A DNA stretch of 42,420 nt from Prorocentrum cordatum (GCA_963575745.1 CAUYUJ010008081.1:1-42420); one strand, 5' to 3'; positions 14,219 to 29,884 are shown, counted from the stretch's first letter. Notes: a model not told the origin generated them from the sequence alone. Numbers and translations are program-made.

Positions 14219-14253
14219 AAAGATTGTGATTGGGTTTTTTCTCTGGTATCATT

Positions 14254-14759
14254 AGTCCTAAGGATCCTGCCGTTGCGAGGGTCAGTGGTGCTGGTATCGC
14301 TACAGACCTTGCTCAGGACGCTGAACTTGACGGATTCCCTCTTACTGATTGTACTCTTGCTTTGGGGATGGCCGTTGCTGTCGCGGACGCCGTGGTTGCT
14401 GCTCCGGTACTCCTCTATGCCTACCCTCTCCTCTTCCCCCGCCCCTTTCTCCCCTGCATCCCCCCCCTTGGTGGAAACGACGGACAATGGGGAGGGGGTA
14501 GGAACGGTGGGGAGGACGCAGATGGAGGAAGCGGAGAAACAAAGGGGGAATGTTTCAAGAAAGATGCGGTCACGCCACATCTAGCATCCCGCCTCTCCCG
14601 CTCATGCCTCATCCTTGGGCCGAATCCCTTACTACCTGCCGAGTCGGGTGTCGAAGCGAACGTGGGCACCTAGATGATGCATACACTCCCTGGCTTTAGA
14701 CTAGCCTCCCAGGACCTCAGACGTCGTGATTGCTGCTCGCAATCTGAGCTATTCTAGTT
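14254..14759. other. Right end of unit 1, no gene
   Basis: About 500 bases conserved in unit 2 (27321-27823) with small indels. Open frames on either strand are changed by these indels, so I call no gene. It ends at the junction with unit 2. Confidence 0.6.
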
Positions 14760-15388
14760 TTTGCGGCCTTTACTGGGATCGATTTCTCGTCGCAGGTAGC
14801 GGCCTGATGTCTGCGAACGTCCAGAAACAGCTCCAGATGCCCAAACGGTTTGGGATCAGCCCCTTGGTGATTCTCGACACGCCTGGGAATCTGGGCCGCC
14901 CCTTCCAGCCCCGCAGAGAAAAGATAACGAACTGCCCGGCCTGACGCAGCTGCGCGCAGCGCAGGGCTTTGCCCTCTCTGACGATGCGCCGCGCAACGGC
15001 ATGCCTAAAATTTCGGGACCGTGGACCACGATCCGCGCGAGGACTGTGCGGAAATGAACCAGGGGGGGGGGGACGTCATGTGAAAGCTTCGCTGCGGCCG
15101 TGGACCTCTCGGGGCACGATGCGCGCGAGGGATGCGCCGAACCGGGCGGGGTGGGCGGCCTGTAAGCGCCCTTGCCGGGGTCGCGGGTGGAGATCCCTAC
15201 GGGGGCACGAAGTGCGTGAGGGGTGTGCCGAAGTGGGCGGGGGGCGGCATGTGAAGGCCCTCGCTGGGGCGACAGGTGGAGGTAGATCCCTCTGGGTGCA
15301 CGAAGCGCGCGGGGGGATGTGCCGGAAGGGCCGAGGGGGGGCGACCTGGGGCCGCAGGTCCGTGGGTGGGAGTCCCTTTCCTACTCCC

Positions 15389-15494
15389 CCTCCTCCTCCT
15401 CCTCCTCCTCCTCCTCCTCCTCCTCCTCCACTTCCTCCTTGTGCTCCTCCTCCTCCTCCTCCTCCTCCTCCTCCTCCTTCTCCTCCTCCTCCTC
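15389..15494. repeat. (TCC)n microsatellite, unit 2
   Basis: About 106 bases of TCC with interruptions (ACT, TTG, GCT near 15430-15445); shorter than in unit 1. Confidence 0.95.
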
Positions 15495-17568
15495 GCGACA
15501 TGCTTGAACGCGTCGACGTTGCCACCAGGGCGCCCTCAAGGGGGCCACAAGTGGAGCTCCCTAGGGGGCACGGCACGCACAGGGGGCGTGCCGCAACGGG
15601 CGGGGCAGGCGGCACGTCAGCGCCCTCGCTGGGGCCGCCGGTGGCGCACCCTACGGGGGCAGGAAGCGTATGAGAGGCAACGGGGATGAAGGGAGGAGGG
15701 AGAGAGGCGTGCGAGGCCAGGTCGTGCCAGGATTGGCGAGGGCCGAGAGAGGAGGGGGAAGCGGGAAGGAGGAGGGAGGAGGAACGGGGCGAACGCGCGG
15801 CACTGCAGATTGCGAGCGAGGACCAAGCGACATGGTTGGGGAAGAGCTGGGTCTGTTCTGGTGGGTTTTCCATCCTGCGTCGATTCGTCTGGCGATATTG
15901 AGGCCTGGACTGGGCTTCCAGAAGCCGAAGTTGGGATTATCCTTCCGGCGCGATGTTGCCCACCCTCGATAGAAGAGAACCGGCCCTGGACCTCTATGTT
16001 TTGCTTCAGACATCGCTGTTGCTATTGCTGTAACCTCTGCACCCGATCTTTCAGTTGGCTGTTCTGCACATGTGATCATAGATTGATGATGGCACTGCAC
16101 TTGCCCCTGTACGCTCTGCACATAAGTCCAAATAGCACACGCGCAAGGAGTCACATGTCGAGCAGCGCCTATGCAGGAATAGGATTAGAGAGAAAGGCGG
16201 CCGCCGCTGCGAGCGGATTCGATGTCTCCACTGCCGTCTTAAGGCAGGGATGACAGTGTGTTTGGGCCGCCTTAGAGAGCTCGACGTCTTCTCTGAGACG
16301 CTTCAGGCTGTGATGCGCTTGTGGCGATGACACTGTGGCGTCGAAATCGGCGAAATTATGTGGAAACATGAATGCCGCCGCCGCAACCTGCGCGGAGCGA
16401 TTCGACCCCATGAGACCCAAGCGCCCAGGGATCGACAGAGAGGCCGAGAGCGGTGGGTCAAAGCCGCGGCACGCTAGGCCCCGCAGAGTAGCACATCAGA
16501 CAAGGCGGCACATCATTGCGCCCATAAGCGAAGACGCAAAGAGTGGTCTGCGATTCCTTCGCGCGGTCTCGGGCGAGCCGTCCAACGCGCGCTTTCAGAG
16601 CAGCAACCTGCCAGGCTGCAGGCCAAGAGACGCGAGCAAGGATCGCCCAGGGCGGGGCCCAGGCGAGGACTCCAATGACAATGGCCCGGGGCAGCGAAAC
16701 CCAGAATGCACGACGCCTGTCCAACGCTCGCGGCGGGACATCGCGGCACCGCTGCACTGCGGGAGAAATAACGCGCGCAAGCCTGCGCGGGGTCGGCGGA
16801 GAACGCCCACGGGGAGCCCCCGTGCACGGCGAGCCCCCCCCCGCAGAACCCGGCCACAGAAAAGCAGCCGAAAAGAAGCTGGAAAAGAGAACGGCGCGAT
16901 GGGAAGACGGCGGGAATTGACCGCCGGCCCCGAGCCCCAGCAACTCGGCGAGAGCGGCCGGCGGGGCAACCCAAGGAGCGCCGCGCTCTCCGAGGCCGCC
17001 TCGCACGAAAACCCGGGAAGCCCCTTCCCGCGATGAGTCGCGTCGGAAAGAGCACGCACGTGACCGGCCGCGCACGTCGCGAGCGCGCCGCGGAAACGGC
17101 CGCGAGACCTGGCGCCCAAACTGCGGGCCCCAATATATACACCACCATCAGGCGGCCATAGGCAAGGGAGAAACCCAGCGCGCGACCGCCCTGACAGGGG
17201 CGCCACTGCCTGCCCCCGCCAGGCGCAGGGACTTGCCGCGCGGTCACGCGCGCAGATGGCGGCCGCATTTGGTCGCGAATAATCGCGCACAAACACCCAT
17301 GGCAGCGCGGTGGTGGCGCAAGAAAACGATGGACCCCCCGGGGATCTTCTGCACCACCCCGGAATATACACCGCGTGATTGTTTTTTTTTGCGCGTGGAA
17401 CCGCGTGCCCAAACGGCGCAGCGCGCGCGACGCGTCATTGCCGAGAGATCCGACGCACCCTGCAACCCGCCGCCGAAGGCATCATCCGATCAAACCCCAC
17501 TTACAAAAAAAACAGCCCGCGGCGGCGATGCACACGCGCGGGCCTCACACAAACGCAGAACAGCAGCG

Positions 17569-17604
17569 AGAGAAAGAGAGAGAGAGAGAGAGGGAGAGAG
17601 AAAG
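17569..17604. repeat. (GA)n microsatellite, unit 2
   Basis: Short GA tract at the same place as in units 1 and 3. The preceding TATATA/A-run of unit 1 is replaced by a short A-run near 17506. Confidence 0.9.
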
Positions 17605-17679
17605 CACAACACAACAAAAAGCTCGCGAACGGCCCACTCTTCCCAGCGCGGGGCCGATTTGCGAAGGGGGCCAAGCTGC

Positions 17680-17722
17680 ATGACGCAGGAGAGGCACGTG
17701 AAGGTGCCAGTGTTTAAATGCA
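17680..17722. other. 42-bp insertion with a short inverted repeat, unit 2 only
   Basis: Between CCAAGCTGC and CTGGCATGG, unit 2 has about 42 extra bases relative to units 1 and 3. The right end forms GCCAGTG (17706-17712) and CACTGGC (17721-17727) around an 8-base TTTAAATG loop. TGCA occurs at both edges and might be a target duplication. Confidence 0.7.
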
Positions 17723-20065
17723 CTGGCATGGCGGACGTTGGCGCGGCCTTTCGAGCCGCCTCCCGATCGCCGTGCTCGACCTTTCAAGAATGCTTCCCAG
17801 GCTTCAGAACCGCGCCCAAATATCCCGCGCCCCCGACAATCTTCTGGCGAGCCCACACAGTGTCCGCATATGGGAGCCACTGGAAACATCTGTTGCGAGA
17901 GGCATCGGGGCGCGGTTCCTAGATGGGGGCGACGCTGCCTATCTCGGCATCCAAGGAGAGGCCCGCCAAGAATTCCACAGCGCGACTTCCCCAACCACCA
18001 GGAGCTGCGGGCCCGCGCGGGGCGCGCGGCACGGGGGCGCGCCGAGGTCCACCAGTGACGCGGGGCCCATGGCAAGCCGAACCTGGCGGCCCCCGAGGAT
18101 TTGGACGCCGCGAGGGGGGTCAAAGCGCAGCAAGGGAAACCCGTCGTGGCCAGGGGCAATCGCGGGAAACATGAAGAAAACCGCCTGCACGACAAAGGCG
18201 CCCGGGCACGCGACCTCCTCGAAGTCCGTCGGAACCCCGAAGATGCCCGCGGCGTGCCGGGTGAAGCTGGCGCGGGCTGGAAGGGCGGCATCAACGGGGC
18301 CCTGGCGCCCCCGGGCGCTCCTGATCAGCCCCGAGACTGGCCCCAGAGCCGAGTCTCCATTGGAGGGCGAGGGCGGCGACTGACCGAGCCTGCTTCAGAA
18401 CCTTCCTTTCTGAGACCTTCGCCGAGCGCCCCATCCTCGACCCGGACTGCCCCTGGCGCCCCGCAGCGCGGCCTCCCTGGGCCTCGCGGAACCCGGCTAA
18501 CGTCGCCAGGGAGGATCTGCGCGCTTGGATGCCAGCGACGATGGGGCCATGAGCATTTAAGCGTTGCGCATCAAGTTGCGCCAGCCAGTTCCAATGCTAA
18601 TACATGGCCCGAGACCGAGTTCAGGAGGGCGCCGCGCTTGGGGTACCGCATCTGCGCGCCTCTCGGTCGCGGGCAAGGACAGCGGCCCCCCTGGCGGCGC
18701 GCCTGCGCTCTGCCCTGGCCGCGCACGTGGGGGGATTCGAAATCTGTCCGGCGGCTGCGGGAAGATGCCGTGGATACGAAGTGTCTGGGGCCAGCCGAGG
18801 GGCCAGAAGACAAACTCTCCTCGGGAGGGGGGCGCGGCAGCCAGGCCCACGAGGGGCAGCGGCGGAGTCGAGAGGCCGAACCTCCAGCACCCGAAAGAAC
18901 AGGTTAGGAATTAAAGGAAGATGCGATAACGGGGTGGAGCACGCATCATGTGGGCGAATCGGGGGGGAGCTTGAGCCGCGACGCTGCGCCGCCCCATTCC
19001 CACCCCTCCCTCTTCGCGCAGCTCGCCCACGCAGCGTCGGAGATCAGCCGAGGAAACAGGAGACATATTCCCCGGGGAGAGGCGAGGGAGCCACGCTCGC
19101 GACGGGCAGCGGTGGGGTCGAGAGGCCGCGCCTCCAGCACCCGGACCCGCCTGGCGAATTGGACGCAGGCCGCACACCATACAATTCGTTGAATCTGATT
19201 TGTCTGTTGCCCAGTACGACGTCGACCATGGCCGTTTAGAATAGCGCGGGGCGGACACCTGCAACTGCAATCCAATAAAAACCACAGGGCGATCTTCCAG
19301 TAGGCCCGATCTGAAGCCTGAGGTCTTTATAGCACATGTTCCCATGAAGATGGCATCACCCCGCGTGCGTGCGTCGGCCGGCGTTCCACATGTCAATGCA
19401 AATCCATGCGTTCCACCGGGCTCCGACGCGGCGCATCGCAGCTGTGTGCAGCACGCGAGACGTCGCACATAAGTCTGCACATGCGCGGCCCCTGCCGCGT
19501 CGTGGAGGCCCCTGGGATAGGCCTCGGGGGCGTTATGATGAAAAGCGGCGCGAAGGACCTCAGTGGAGATGCCCGCGCGAGGGCGGAAACGCTCAGACTT
19601 GGCAAGCTTGGGGGGGGGGTCGGGAATACGCCGCCTATCTCTGATACCCGGGCGTCGAGCGATAGACAAGGTGGCGCACGGGGCCCAACCATGTAGCTTC
19701 GACGACGCCCCCATCGAAGCCCCCCCCCTACCACAGACTGAAAAACACGGCAAGGACCAAGGATGGCCCTGGAGGGCGCGGTTCCGGATGTCCACGCTGA
19801 GGGCCGCGAACCCCCTGGATTTCACAGAGCGCCTGGCACCGCCACCCCCAAGCAAAAAAACTCCGAAAGATGGCTCGCAGTCTGCAGGTAGCCTTCTCTG
19901 AGCTCTCGAGAAGGCGTCGGAGACGCCGTTGCGCGCACTGACCGCGGCCCACCCTGGGCGGGGCGCTGGTGTCTGGGCCGCCAGGCGCGTTGGAGCCCAG
20001 CCGTCGACTGCTTCGCGCTGGACTCGAAACGGGCGCCCTCAGCTGGCCGGGTCGACTTCCGAGCC

Positions 20066-21737
20066 CGACCCTGCGTCCACCGACGAAGTCCAGGAGCGCG
20101 ATCTGCCCGGTGTCGAAGACAGACGGGCCGATCTGGCCGATGGCCCCCAGCAACTCGGTCTCCTTTCCGCATCTCTTCAGCGTGGCCGCGGCTGTCCATC
20201 CGCCGCGTCGCATGACCTGCTCTGGCGTCCGATGGCGGGGGGCGCGATCCTCAGAGACACCTACGCGTCGTAGCTGGCATGGGCGAGGGTCGAATAGCCC
20301 CGGGCCCAAACCCTCTGCCGCGGCGATGATGACCACCTCGCGCAGCTCGCCGCCGAAGCCCCACAGGCACCCGTCGGGGCTGCTCGCCTGCCTCGGGCCG
20401 AGGAGGGGGTCGGTCCCACAACCGCTGGTCGTTGATCGCGATGGCGTCGTCGAAAGCTCCCCGTCTTCCATGGACGCCGATGGGAGGTCTCGCGCAGCAG
20501 CGAACACGTCATGGCGTCGCCAGCACCGGCCACAGGCGCCGTCGCGACGACGCTTTTGCTGGCGAGCGCCGTCGCCTGGAGAGGGCGGAGACAATGCCAC
20601 AAGCATGAGAGACCGCCACCACGATGGCCATCTGCGGGAGCAATGGGAGTCGCCACTGAGCCAGCCTCCGCCTGCTCCGGCTGACCGCACGCCAGCTCGC
20701 CCTCGGAAGAGGGAGAGAAGGAGACGAGTCTTCCTGTGCAGCTCGGGAAACACGTAGCCCAAGGCCGCGATCAAGCGACTGGCCCCGTCGGCGCCGTGGC
20801 CTCACATGCACGGGAAGTTGAGGCGGTCAACCACCACCGCGCCCAGCTCGGCCGCGCCCGCCCAAGTCCCAGGTCGCGCGCGCCGTCTGGCCGCACAGGG
20901 GACGTGAGCCAGCGTCCGCGGATACAGCTGCGCGGCCCTGGGCTCGACGACGATCTTCTCCAGCGCGCTCGCCCACGGGGGCGCCGAGGCGTTGCGGCGG
21001 CGTCCTGGGCTCGAGTGGCCCGTTCCTTCATAAGCCTCCTGGTCTTGGCGCTGACTCGTTGTGAAAGGGCGGCCGCCGCCGCGGACCTGCCCATTGGCGC
21101 GTCCAGGAAGAGGTGCGCGCTAGTGGAGAAGAACAGTGGTCGCGTCCTCTCGGTAGACTTCCTGCCAAGAGGGACCTGCGAAGAATCCGAACTGACCCCG
21201 GAGCCCCTTGTCGGCAGGGTTCCGTTCTGATAAAGGCCCATCTCACGTAGAGTCGGGCCCCTGCCGCAAGCGATGGCGCCGCGACACGTCGGAGAGGGCG
21301 CAGGATGTGGCAGCGAGCACGGCCCTTGACCGACCCAAGACAGAGGGGTAGATTGTCCACAATGGCCAGGATCCACGAGCCCCGGGCGGGCCCAGAAAGC
21401 AGGATGCGCCGGTGCCCAGGGCCAAGGCGCCCCCCTCGAGCTCGAGAACATGCGATCGATGTCTCCCTCTGGTCGCGACGACAGTCTTCCAGTTCATTCT
21501 GTCCAGACAAACTGTGCCAATCTCACCGAAAGTAACCGCTAAGTCCTCAATGTTGTGTACCTTCGGCGTTTCGTCCGACATCGCATCCACAACACCCGCG
21601 CCCCATTCTGTTGCCACCCCCCACGACCCCCCAAGCACCGTCGTCGCCGCCGTCGAAGCCGGCGTCAGTAGCGAGCGCGGCAGGATGCCCGCGAGCGCAC
21701 CGGCGGACGCTTCAAAGTGGCAGTAGGCACCTGATCG
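20066..21737 (-). pseudogene. DIRS-like (tyrosine-recombinase) retroelement remnant, unit 2
   Basis: Counterpart of the unit 1 remnant with the same frameshifts and lost residues (RRGG for RHGG; RC for RY). The RNase H-proximal part is slightly easier to read here: EWGAGVVDAMSDE followed by WKTVVATRGRHRSHVLELEG. Shared disabling changes show that the element was already dead before the unit was duplicated. Confidence 0.72.
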
Positions 21738-21804
21738 CCTGGAGCTCTCTCCGCACAACAGGCCAGATCTCCGCGATCGTCGGACCGTTCTGGCGGCGAA
21801 GGCA

Positions 21805-22112
21805 TGGCTGGTATCGGGATTGGTATATCGCCACTAGTAGTCGCATACATGTTGCGATTGTCTACAGGCATTGCTGCTTCTGTGGCGTCTGCATCGTCTT
21901 TGGTATGGTCGTTTGAATCGTTGTTGTCATTGTAGTTGCTGCTGCAAGACATACTGATCTATGTAGTGCTAGCGGTCGTGCCATTGATAGTCGCCATGCT
22001 ACAAATACTTGCATTGCGACGTGCATCGGTATTTGTGTTGCTAGTGTGTGTTCTACTGTGTGCTACTGGTATTGCTACTGCGTTTGGTAATGTTTGTGAG
22101 GTTGCCTCATGC
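21805..22112. repeat. AT-richer cryptic simple-sequence island, 3' side of gene 2
   Basis: As in unit 1, but lacking about 40 bases around 21865 (ACGGATATATGCG of unit 1 is absent). Unit 3 shares this shorter form. Confidence 0.6.
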
Positions 22113-22773
22113 TTTAGACTCTCGGTTCGACGCGCCATCGTTGCGATGAAATGCAAAACGCGCCAGCGCGCCTCCTCCCCAACAACCATATCATAAGAAT
22201 GCTCCATTTGAGACGTCCGCGAACCTGTGGCCATTTTCACACGCATGTACTTCAAAGGTGATTATCCTATATTCATGGAGCGCGCGTCGCAAGCAACTAA
22301 AGAGTTATCGCATCCCAGCTGGAGGTCATCATGCACTAGACATGGAGCGTGCGTCGCAAGCAACTGCAAATCCAGAATTACTGCTTGCGAGCCGCACAGG
22401 ACGAGGAAGAGACGAAGACGCGCAACAGAGGGAGGGAGAAGTAAAAAATGGACCCGATGCTCCGTGAATCTGGCTGGCGCGACAGGCACCAGCGGGAAAA
22501 AGAGCACGAGCGCAAGCGGAGTCAAAACCATGAGTGTGGAAGCCTCGGCTCCCGCAGCATCTTGGCGCAGGGCACCCTCGCGCCCACACATCCTCGAGAG
22601 CGACGCTGTGAAGAGCTCCCCCCATATCGACTCCTCCGCGTGCCGACACGTCGGAGGAGGAGCCAGCCGCTCTCTGGGAGAGGCCAGGGCCAAGAGCACC
22701 GCACCTCGACCGCCCACGCTGCCGAGGACAGCTGCTCTCTGGCGTCGGCCACGCGATCGCCTTGGCGCCGCGC
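22113..22773. other. 3' flank of protease gene 2
   Basis: Nearly identical to 8601-9262; no gene seen. A few substitutions distinguish units 1, 2 and 3 and serve as markers of mosaic ancestry. Confidence 0.5.
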
Positions 22774-26513
<3,740 letters not shown>

Positions 26514-26727
26514 CCGCGACCCAGCCCGCGACCCACCCGCGACCCCACCCGCGACCCACCCCGCGACCTGGCCCGCGACCCACCCGCGACCCCCCGCTCG
26601 CGACCCACCCGCGACCCACCCGCGACCCACCCGCGACCCACCCGCGACCTGGCCCGCGACCCCACCCGCGACCCACCGTCGACCCACCCGCGACCCACCT
26701 GCGACCCCACCCGCGACCCACCCACAT
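26514..26727. repeat. CGCGACCCACC minisatellite upstream of gene 2
   Basis: About 214 bases of the same 10-11-bp units as in unit 1, with a different number and order of variants (for example CCGCTCGCGACC and CCGTCGACC). G-rich on the coding strand of the gene. Confidence 0.9.
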
Positions 26728-26805
26728 TATTTTAACAAAATAATCGGCGCCTGCGGCGGGCTCGTTATATAGCATGAAAAATTATGCGCCTGCGGCGGGC
26801 TTCTT
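26728..26805 (-). promoter_or_regulatory. Paired 15-mers with T-runs, upstream of gene 2
   Basis: GCGCCTGCGGCGGGC at 26747-26761 and 26786-26800, again 39 bases apart although neighbouring sequence has changed (TTATTTTAACAAAATAAT instead of TTGTTTAAAAAAT). The preserved pair and spacing make it a candidate regulatory element; the role is not shown. Confidence 0.35.
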
Positions 26806-26849
26806 CAGAGCCTCGCAGACTGCCGAAGTCCTGGCATCACTCTTATCCG

Positions 26850-27320
26850 CAACAACGGGGTGCTACGTTATTACCATTGCTGGTGTCATCGTCATCGCTA
26901 TTGATATGGACCTTCAAATTTGCATGGTTGTAGATTGTGAGAAGCCCTAGGGAATTCTTACTCTTGATCTTACCGTTGTCATGGGTATTGGTACTGCTAT
27001 GGGTAGCGATCGTGTTATTACTAGCGGTCGTGCTCGTACTCATGATCTTGCTACGGTGTTGTTAGTGCTATCGGTACTGCTTAGATATAAGTACGCTCGT
27101 AAGATGTTGGTTTTGGCACACTGGTCGTACGACCGCGTGTAGCCTCTTGGGAATTGCTGTACTTATTGCTCTGGTACTGGCGTTGCCGCAGATATTGTTG
27201 TCGATGTTGTTACTCGGCAATACACCTGGTATTGTCATTACGTTTGGTGGCACTCGTGGTATTGCTATATCGGTATGGCAACTGGAACCTGGTGCTCTTG
27301 CTACTGATACAGATACTGTT
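26850..27320. repeat. AT-richer cryptic simple-sequence island, 5' side of gene 2
   Basis: Counterpart of 13280-13756 with scattered substitutions and small indels. It continues directly into AGTCCTAAGG because the 497-bp insert is absent. Confidence 0.6.
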
Positions 27321-27823
27321 AGTCCTAAGGATCCTGCCGTTGCGAGGGTCAGTGGTGTTGGTATCCCTACAGACCTTGCTCAGGACGTTGAACTTGACGG
27401 ATTCCTTCTTACTGATTGTACTCTTGCTTTGGGGATGGCCGTTGCTGTCGCGGACGCCGTGGTTGCTGCTCCGGTGATCCTCTATGCCTACCCTCTCCTC
27501 TTCCCCCGCCCCTTTCTCCCCTGCATCCCCCCCTGGTGGAAACGACGGACAATGCGGAGGGGGTAGGAACGGTGGGGAGGACGCAAATGGAGGAAGCGGA
27601 GAAAAAAAGGGGACTGTTTCAAGAAAGATGCGGCCACACCACATCTAGCATCCCACCTCTCCCGCTCATGCCTCATCCTTGGGCCGAATCCCTTACTACC
27701 TGCCGAGTCGGGTGTCGAAGCGAACGTTGGCACCTAGATGATACATACACTCCCTGGTTTTAGGCTAGCCTCCCAGGACCTCAGACGTCATGATTGCTGC
27801 TCGCAATCTGAGCCATTCTAGTT
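27321..27823. other. Right end of unit 2, no gene
   Basis: Counterpart of 14254-14759. No gene supported. It ends where the inter-unit satellite spacer begins. Confidence 0.6.
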
Positions 27824-28025
27824 CCCCACATGTTTCGTAGGGTTCTGGTTTTCTTCACTGCCGCGCCGCACCCGCGTCTCACCTCCTCCTCCTCCTCTTT
27901 CCTCTTGCTCCCTCACCCACAGCACAGCACAGCACAGTTCCCCACAGCATGTGGGGTTCTTCCCCACATGTTTCGTAGGGTTATGGTTTTTCCCCACATG
28001 TTTCGTGGGGTTCTGGTTTTCTTCT
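27824..28025. repeat. CCCCACATGTTTCGT direct repeats with a hairpin
   Basis: Three ~29-bp copies start at 27824, 27962 and 27992. A perfect inverted repeat, CCCCACA (27940-27946) and TGTGGGG (27950-27956) with a 3-base loop, lies between the first two. TCC and CAGCA simple tracts fill the gaps. Confidence 0.8.
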
Positions 28026-28077
28026 CTGCCGCGTCGCACCCGCGTCTCCTCACACACACCTCCCCTCCCCCCACACA

Positions 28078-28136
28078 CACAGCACAGCACAGCTCAGCAC
28101 AGCTCAGCACAGCTCAGCTCAGCATAGCACAGCTCA
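28078..28136. repeat. CAGCACAGCT simple repeat
   Basis: Interleaved AGCAC and AGCTC pentamers lead directly into the second 90-bp array. Confidence 0.85.
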
Positions 28137-29100
28137 CACCAGAGAGGGTGCGCAGGGGGTGGTCCCTCAGCGCGGTCTCTGTGCGCGCCAGGGTCGAAGA
28201 GCGTGGCAGGGGTGGCATTTTCCCGACACCAGAAAGCGTGCACAGGGGCGTGGGGTCCCTCAGCGCGGTCTCTTATGCGCGCCAGGGTCGGAGAGCGTGG
28301 CAGGGGTGGCACTTTCCCGACCACCAGAGGGGGGTGCGCAGCAGGGTGAGGTCCCTCAGCGCGGTCTCTATTGCGCCGGCCAGGTCGGAGAGCGTGGCAG
28401 GTGTGGCACTTTCTCGACACCAGAGAGGGTTGCGCCAGGGGGTGGTCCCTCAGCGCGGTCCTTCTGCGTCGTTGCCAGGGTCGGAGAGCGTGGCAGGGTG
28501 TCACTTTGGCCGACACCAGAGAGGGTGCACAGGGGGTGGTCCCTCAGCGCGGTCTCTATGCGCGCCAGGGTCGGAAGTTAACGCGTGGCAGGGGTGCACT
28601 TTCTCGACACAGAGAGGGTGCGCGGTGGGGTGGCCTTTCTGCGGTCTCTGATGCGCGGCCAGGGTCTCGGAGAGCGTGGCCGGGGTGGGGCACTTTCCCG
28701 ACACCAGAGAGGGTGCACAGGGGGTGGTCCCTCAGCGCGGTCTCTATGCGCGCCAGGGTCGGGGAGCGCGGCAGGGGTGGCACTTTCTCGACACCAGAGA
28801 GGGTGCGCAGGGGGTGGTCCCTCAGCGCGGTCTCTATGCGCGCCAGGGTCGGAGAGCGTGGCAGGGGTGGCACTTTGCCGACACCAGAGAGGGTGCACAG
28901 GGGGTGGTCCCTCAGCGCGATCTCTATGCGCGCCAGGGTCGGAGAGCGTGGCAGGGGTGACACTTTCCCGACACCAGAGAGGGTGCGCAGGGGGTGGTCC
29001 CTCAGCGCGGTCTCTATGCGTGCCAGGGTCGGAGAGCGCGGCAGGGGTGGCACTTTCTCGACACCAGAGAGGGTGCGCAGGGGTGGTCCCTCAGCGCGGT
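28137..29100. repeat. 90-bp minisatellite, second array, about 11 copies
   Basis: Same unit as 1-898. Copies from about 28700 rightwards are clean; those from 28137 to 28700 contain many single-base insertions and deletions, so reading frames are scrambled. It ends with the same short last copy (GCAGGGGTGG) and passes into an ACG triplet tract, as at the left edge of the window. Confidence 0.93.
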
Positions 29101-29114
29101 CTCTATGCGTCCAA

Positions 29115-29163
29115 GGGTACGGCGACGAGTACGACGAGTACGACGACGAGTACGACGACGATT
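29115..29163. repeat. ACG/GAGTACGAC triplet tract, second copy
   Basis: Longer version of the tract at 921-950, following the second 90-bp array. Confidence 0.85.
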
Positions 29164-29165
29164 CG

Positions 29166-29508
29166 CGACGAGGGTTTAGAACGCAGGATTGCGCATAGAT
29201 GATAACGACAAGCAAACACATAATAATAAAAATCAGTTTGTGGGGTTCCTCGGTAGCGTAATCCCACCAGCCCTTTGGGCGTGAGTGGTTTAGGGAGCTC
29301 TCTCTGTCCTCAACCCCCCTTCTTCCCCTTCGGGGAGGGGTTTACCCCTCCCCCTACCCCCTCCCCCTGGACCTGGAGAGGGAGTTCCGCGGGTCGTCAG
29401 GGGGGTCTTTTTCGACGTCTGGGAGGGCCAAAAAACGACGACCTTCACGAGGATTCTGGCCCCGAGGGGGGGGGGGGGAGTTTGGTGCCTCAGCTCGTCT
29501 TTGAAGCA
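29166..29508. other. Unique spacer, no gene
   Basis: I see no gene. CCTCGGTAGCGTAAT at about 29247 is shared with the left spacer (about 1209), where it leads straight into the unit head. C-rich and G-rich runs occur at 29311-29370 and 29464-29480. Confidence 0.5.
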
Positions 29509-29650
29509 AAAATCATTGATTTTACTAGGGTTTTGGGCCCATTTTGGGCTTCTGAAGGGGCAGCGCTCATCGTCCTTCATAGCAAAATCATTGATTTTAC
29601 GAAGGTTTTGGGATCATTTTGTCCTTCTCAGGGGGCAGCGCTCACTTGCG
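29509..29650. repeat. 75-bp direct repeat pair
   Basis: Two diverged copies start with AAAATCATTGATTTTAC at 29509 and 29584 and end with GGGGCAGCGCTCA. The starting word is nearly palindromic. Confidence 0.8.
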
Positions 29651-29675
29651 CTTCTGAGGAGGTCGCAAGAGGCCC

Positions 29676-29882
29676 CAAGATGGCCCCAAGATGGCCCCAA
29701 GAGGCCCCCAAGAGGCCCCCAAGAGGCCCCCAAGAGGCCCCCAAGAGGCCCCCAAGAGGCCCCCAAGAGGCCCCCAAGTGGCCCCCAAGAGGCCCCAAGA
29801 GGCCCCAAGAGGCCCCCAAGAGGCCCCCAAGAGGCCCCCAAGAGGCCCCAAGAGGCTCCAAGAGGCCCCGAAGAGGCCCCAC
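29676..29882. repeat. GAGGCCCCCAA 11-bp minisatellite
   Basis: About 18 tandem units of 11 bases with shortened C-runs in several copies; GATGGCCCCAA variants at the left end. Strongly purine/pyrimidine structured and G-rich on the minus strand. Confidence 0.93.
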
Positions 29883-29884
29883 GA

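Larger units (their letters stand above)
13757..14253. other. 497-bp insertion specific to unit 1
   Basis: Units 1 and 2 align up to ATACAGATACTGTT and again from AGTCCTAAGGATCCTGCC; in unit 2 these words are adjacent (27320/27321), while in unit 1 they are 497 bases apart. The insert carries two different 8-bp satellites. Its ends hold an 8-bp inverted match, CCCAATCA at 13758 and TGATTGGG at 14227. No coding capacity is visible and no clear target-site duplication beyond TT. It could be a small non-autonomous element carrying satellites or a filler insertion; deletion from unit 2 is also possible. Confidence 0.7.
15650..20065. other. GC-rich stretch without a supported gene, unit 2
   Basis: Counterpart of 2191-6534. 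Open frames change length relative to unit 1 because of substitutions and indels (for example at 16245, 16360 and 17510), with no sign that any one frame is preserved. A diverged duplicated module lies at about 18795-19147. No gene called. Confidence 0.55.
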
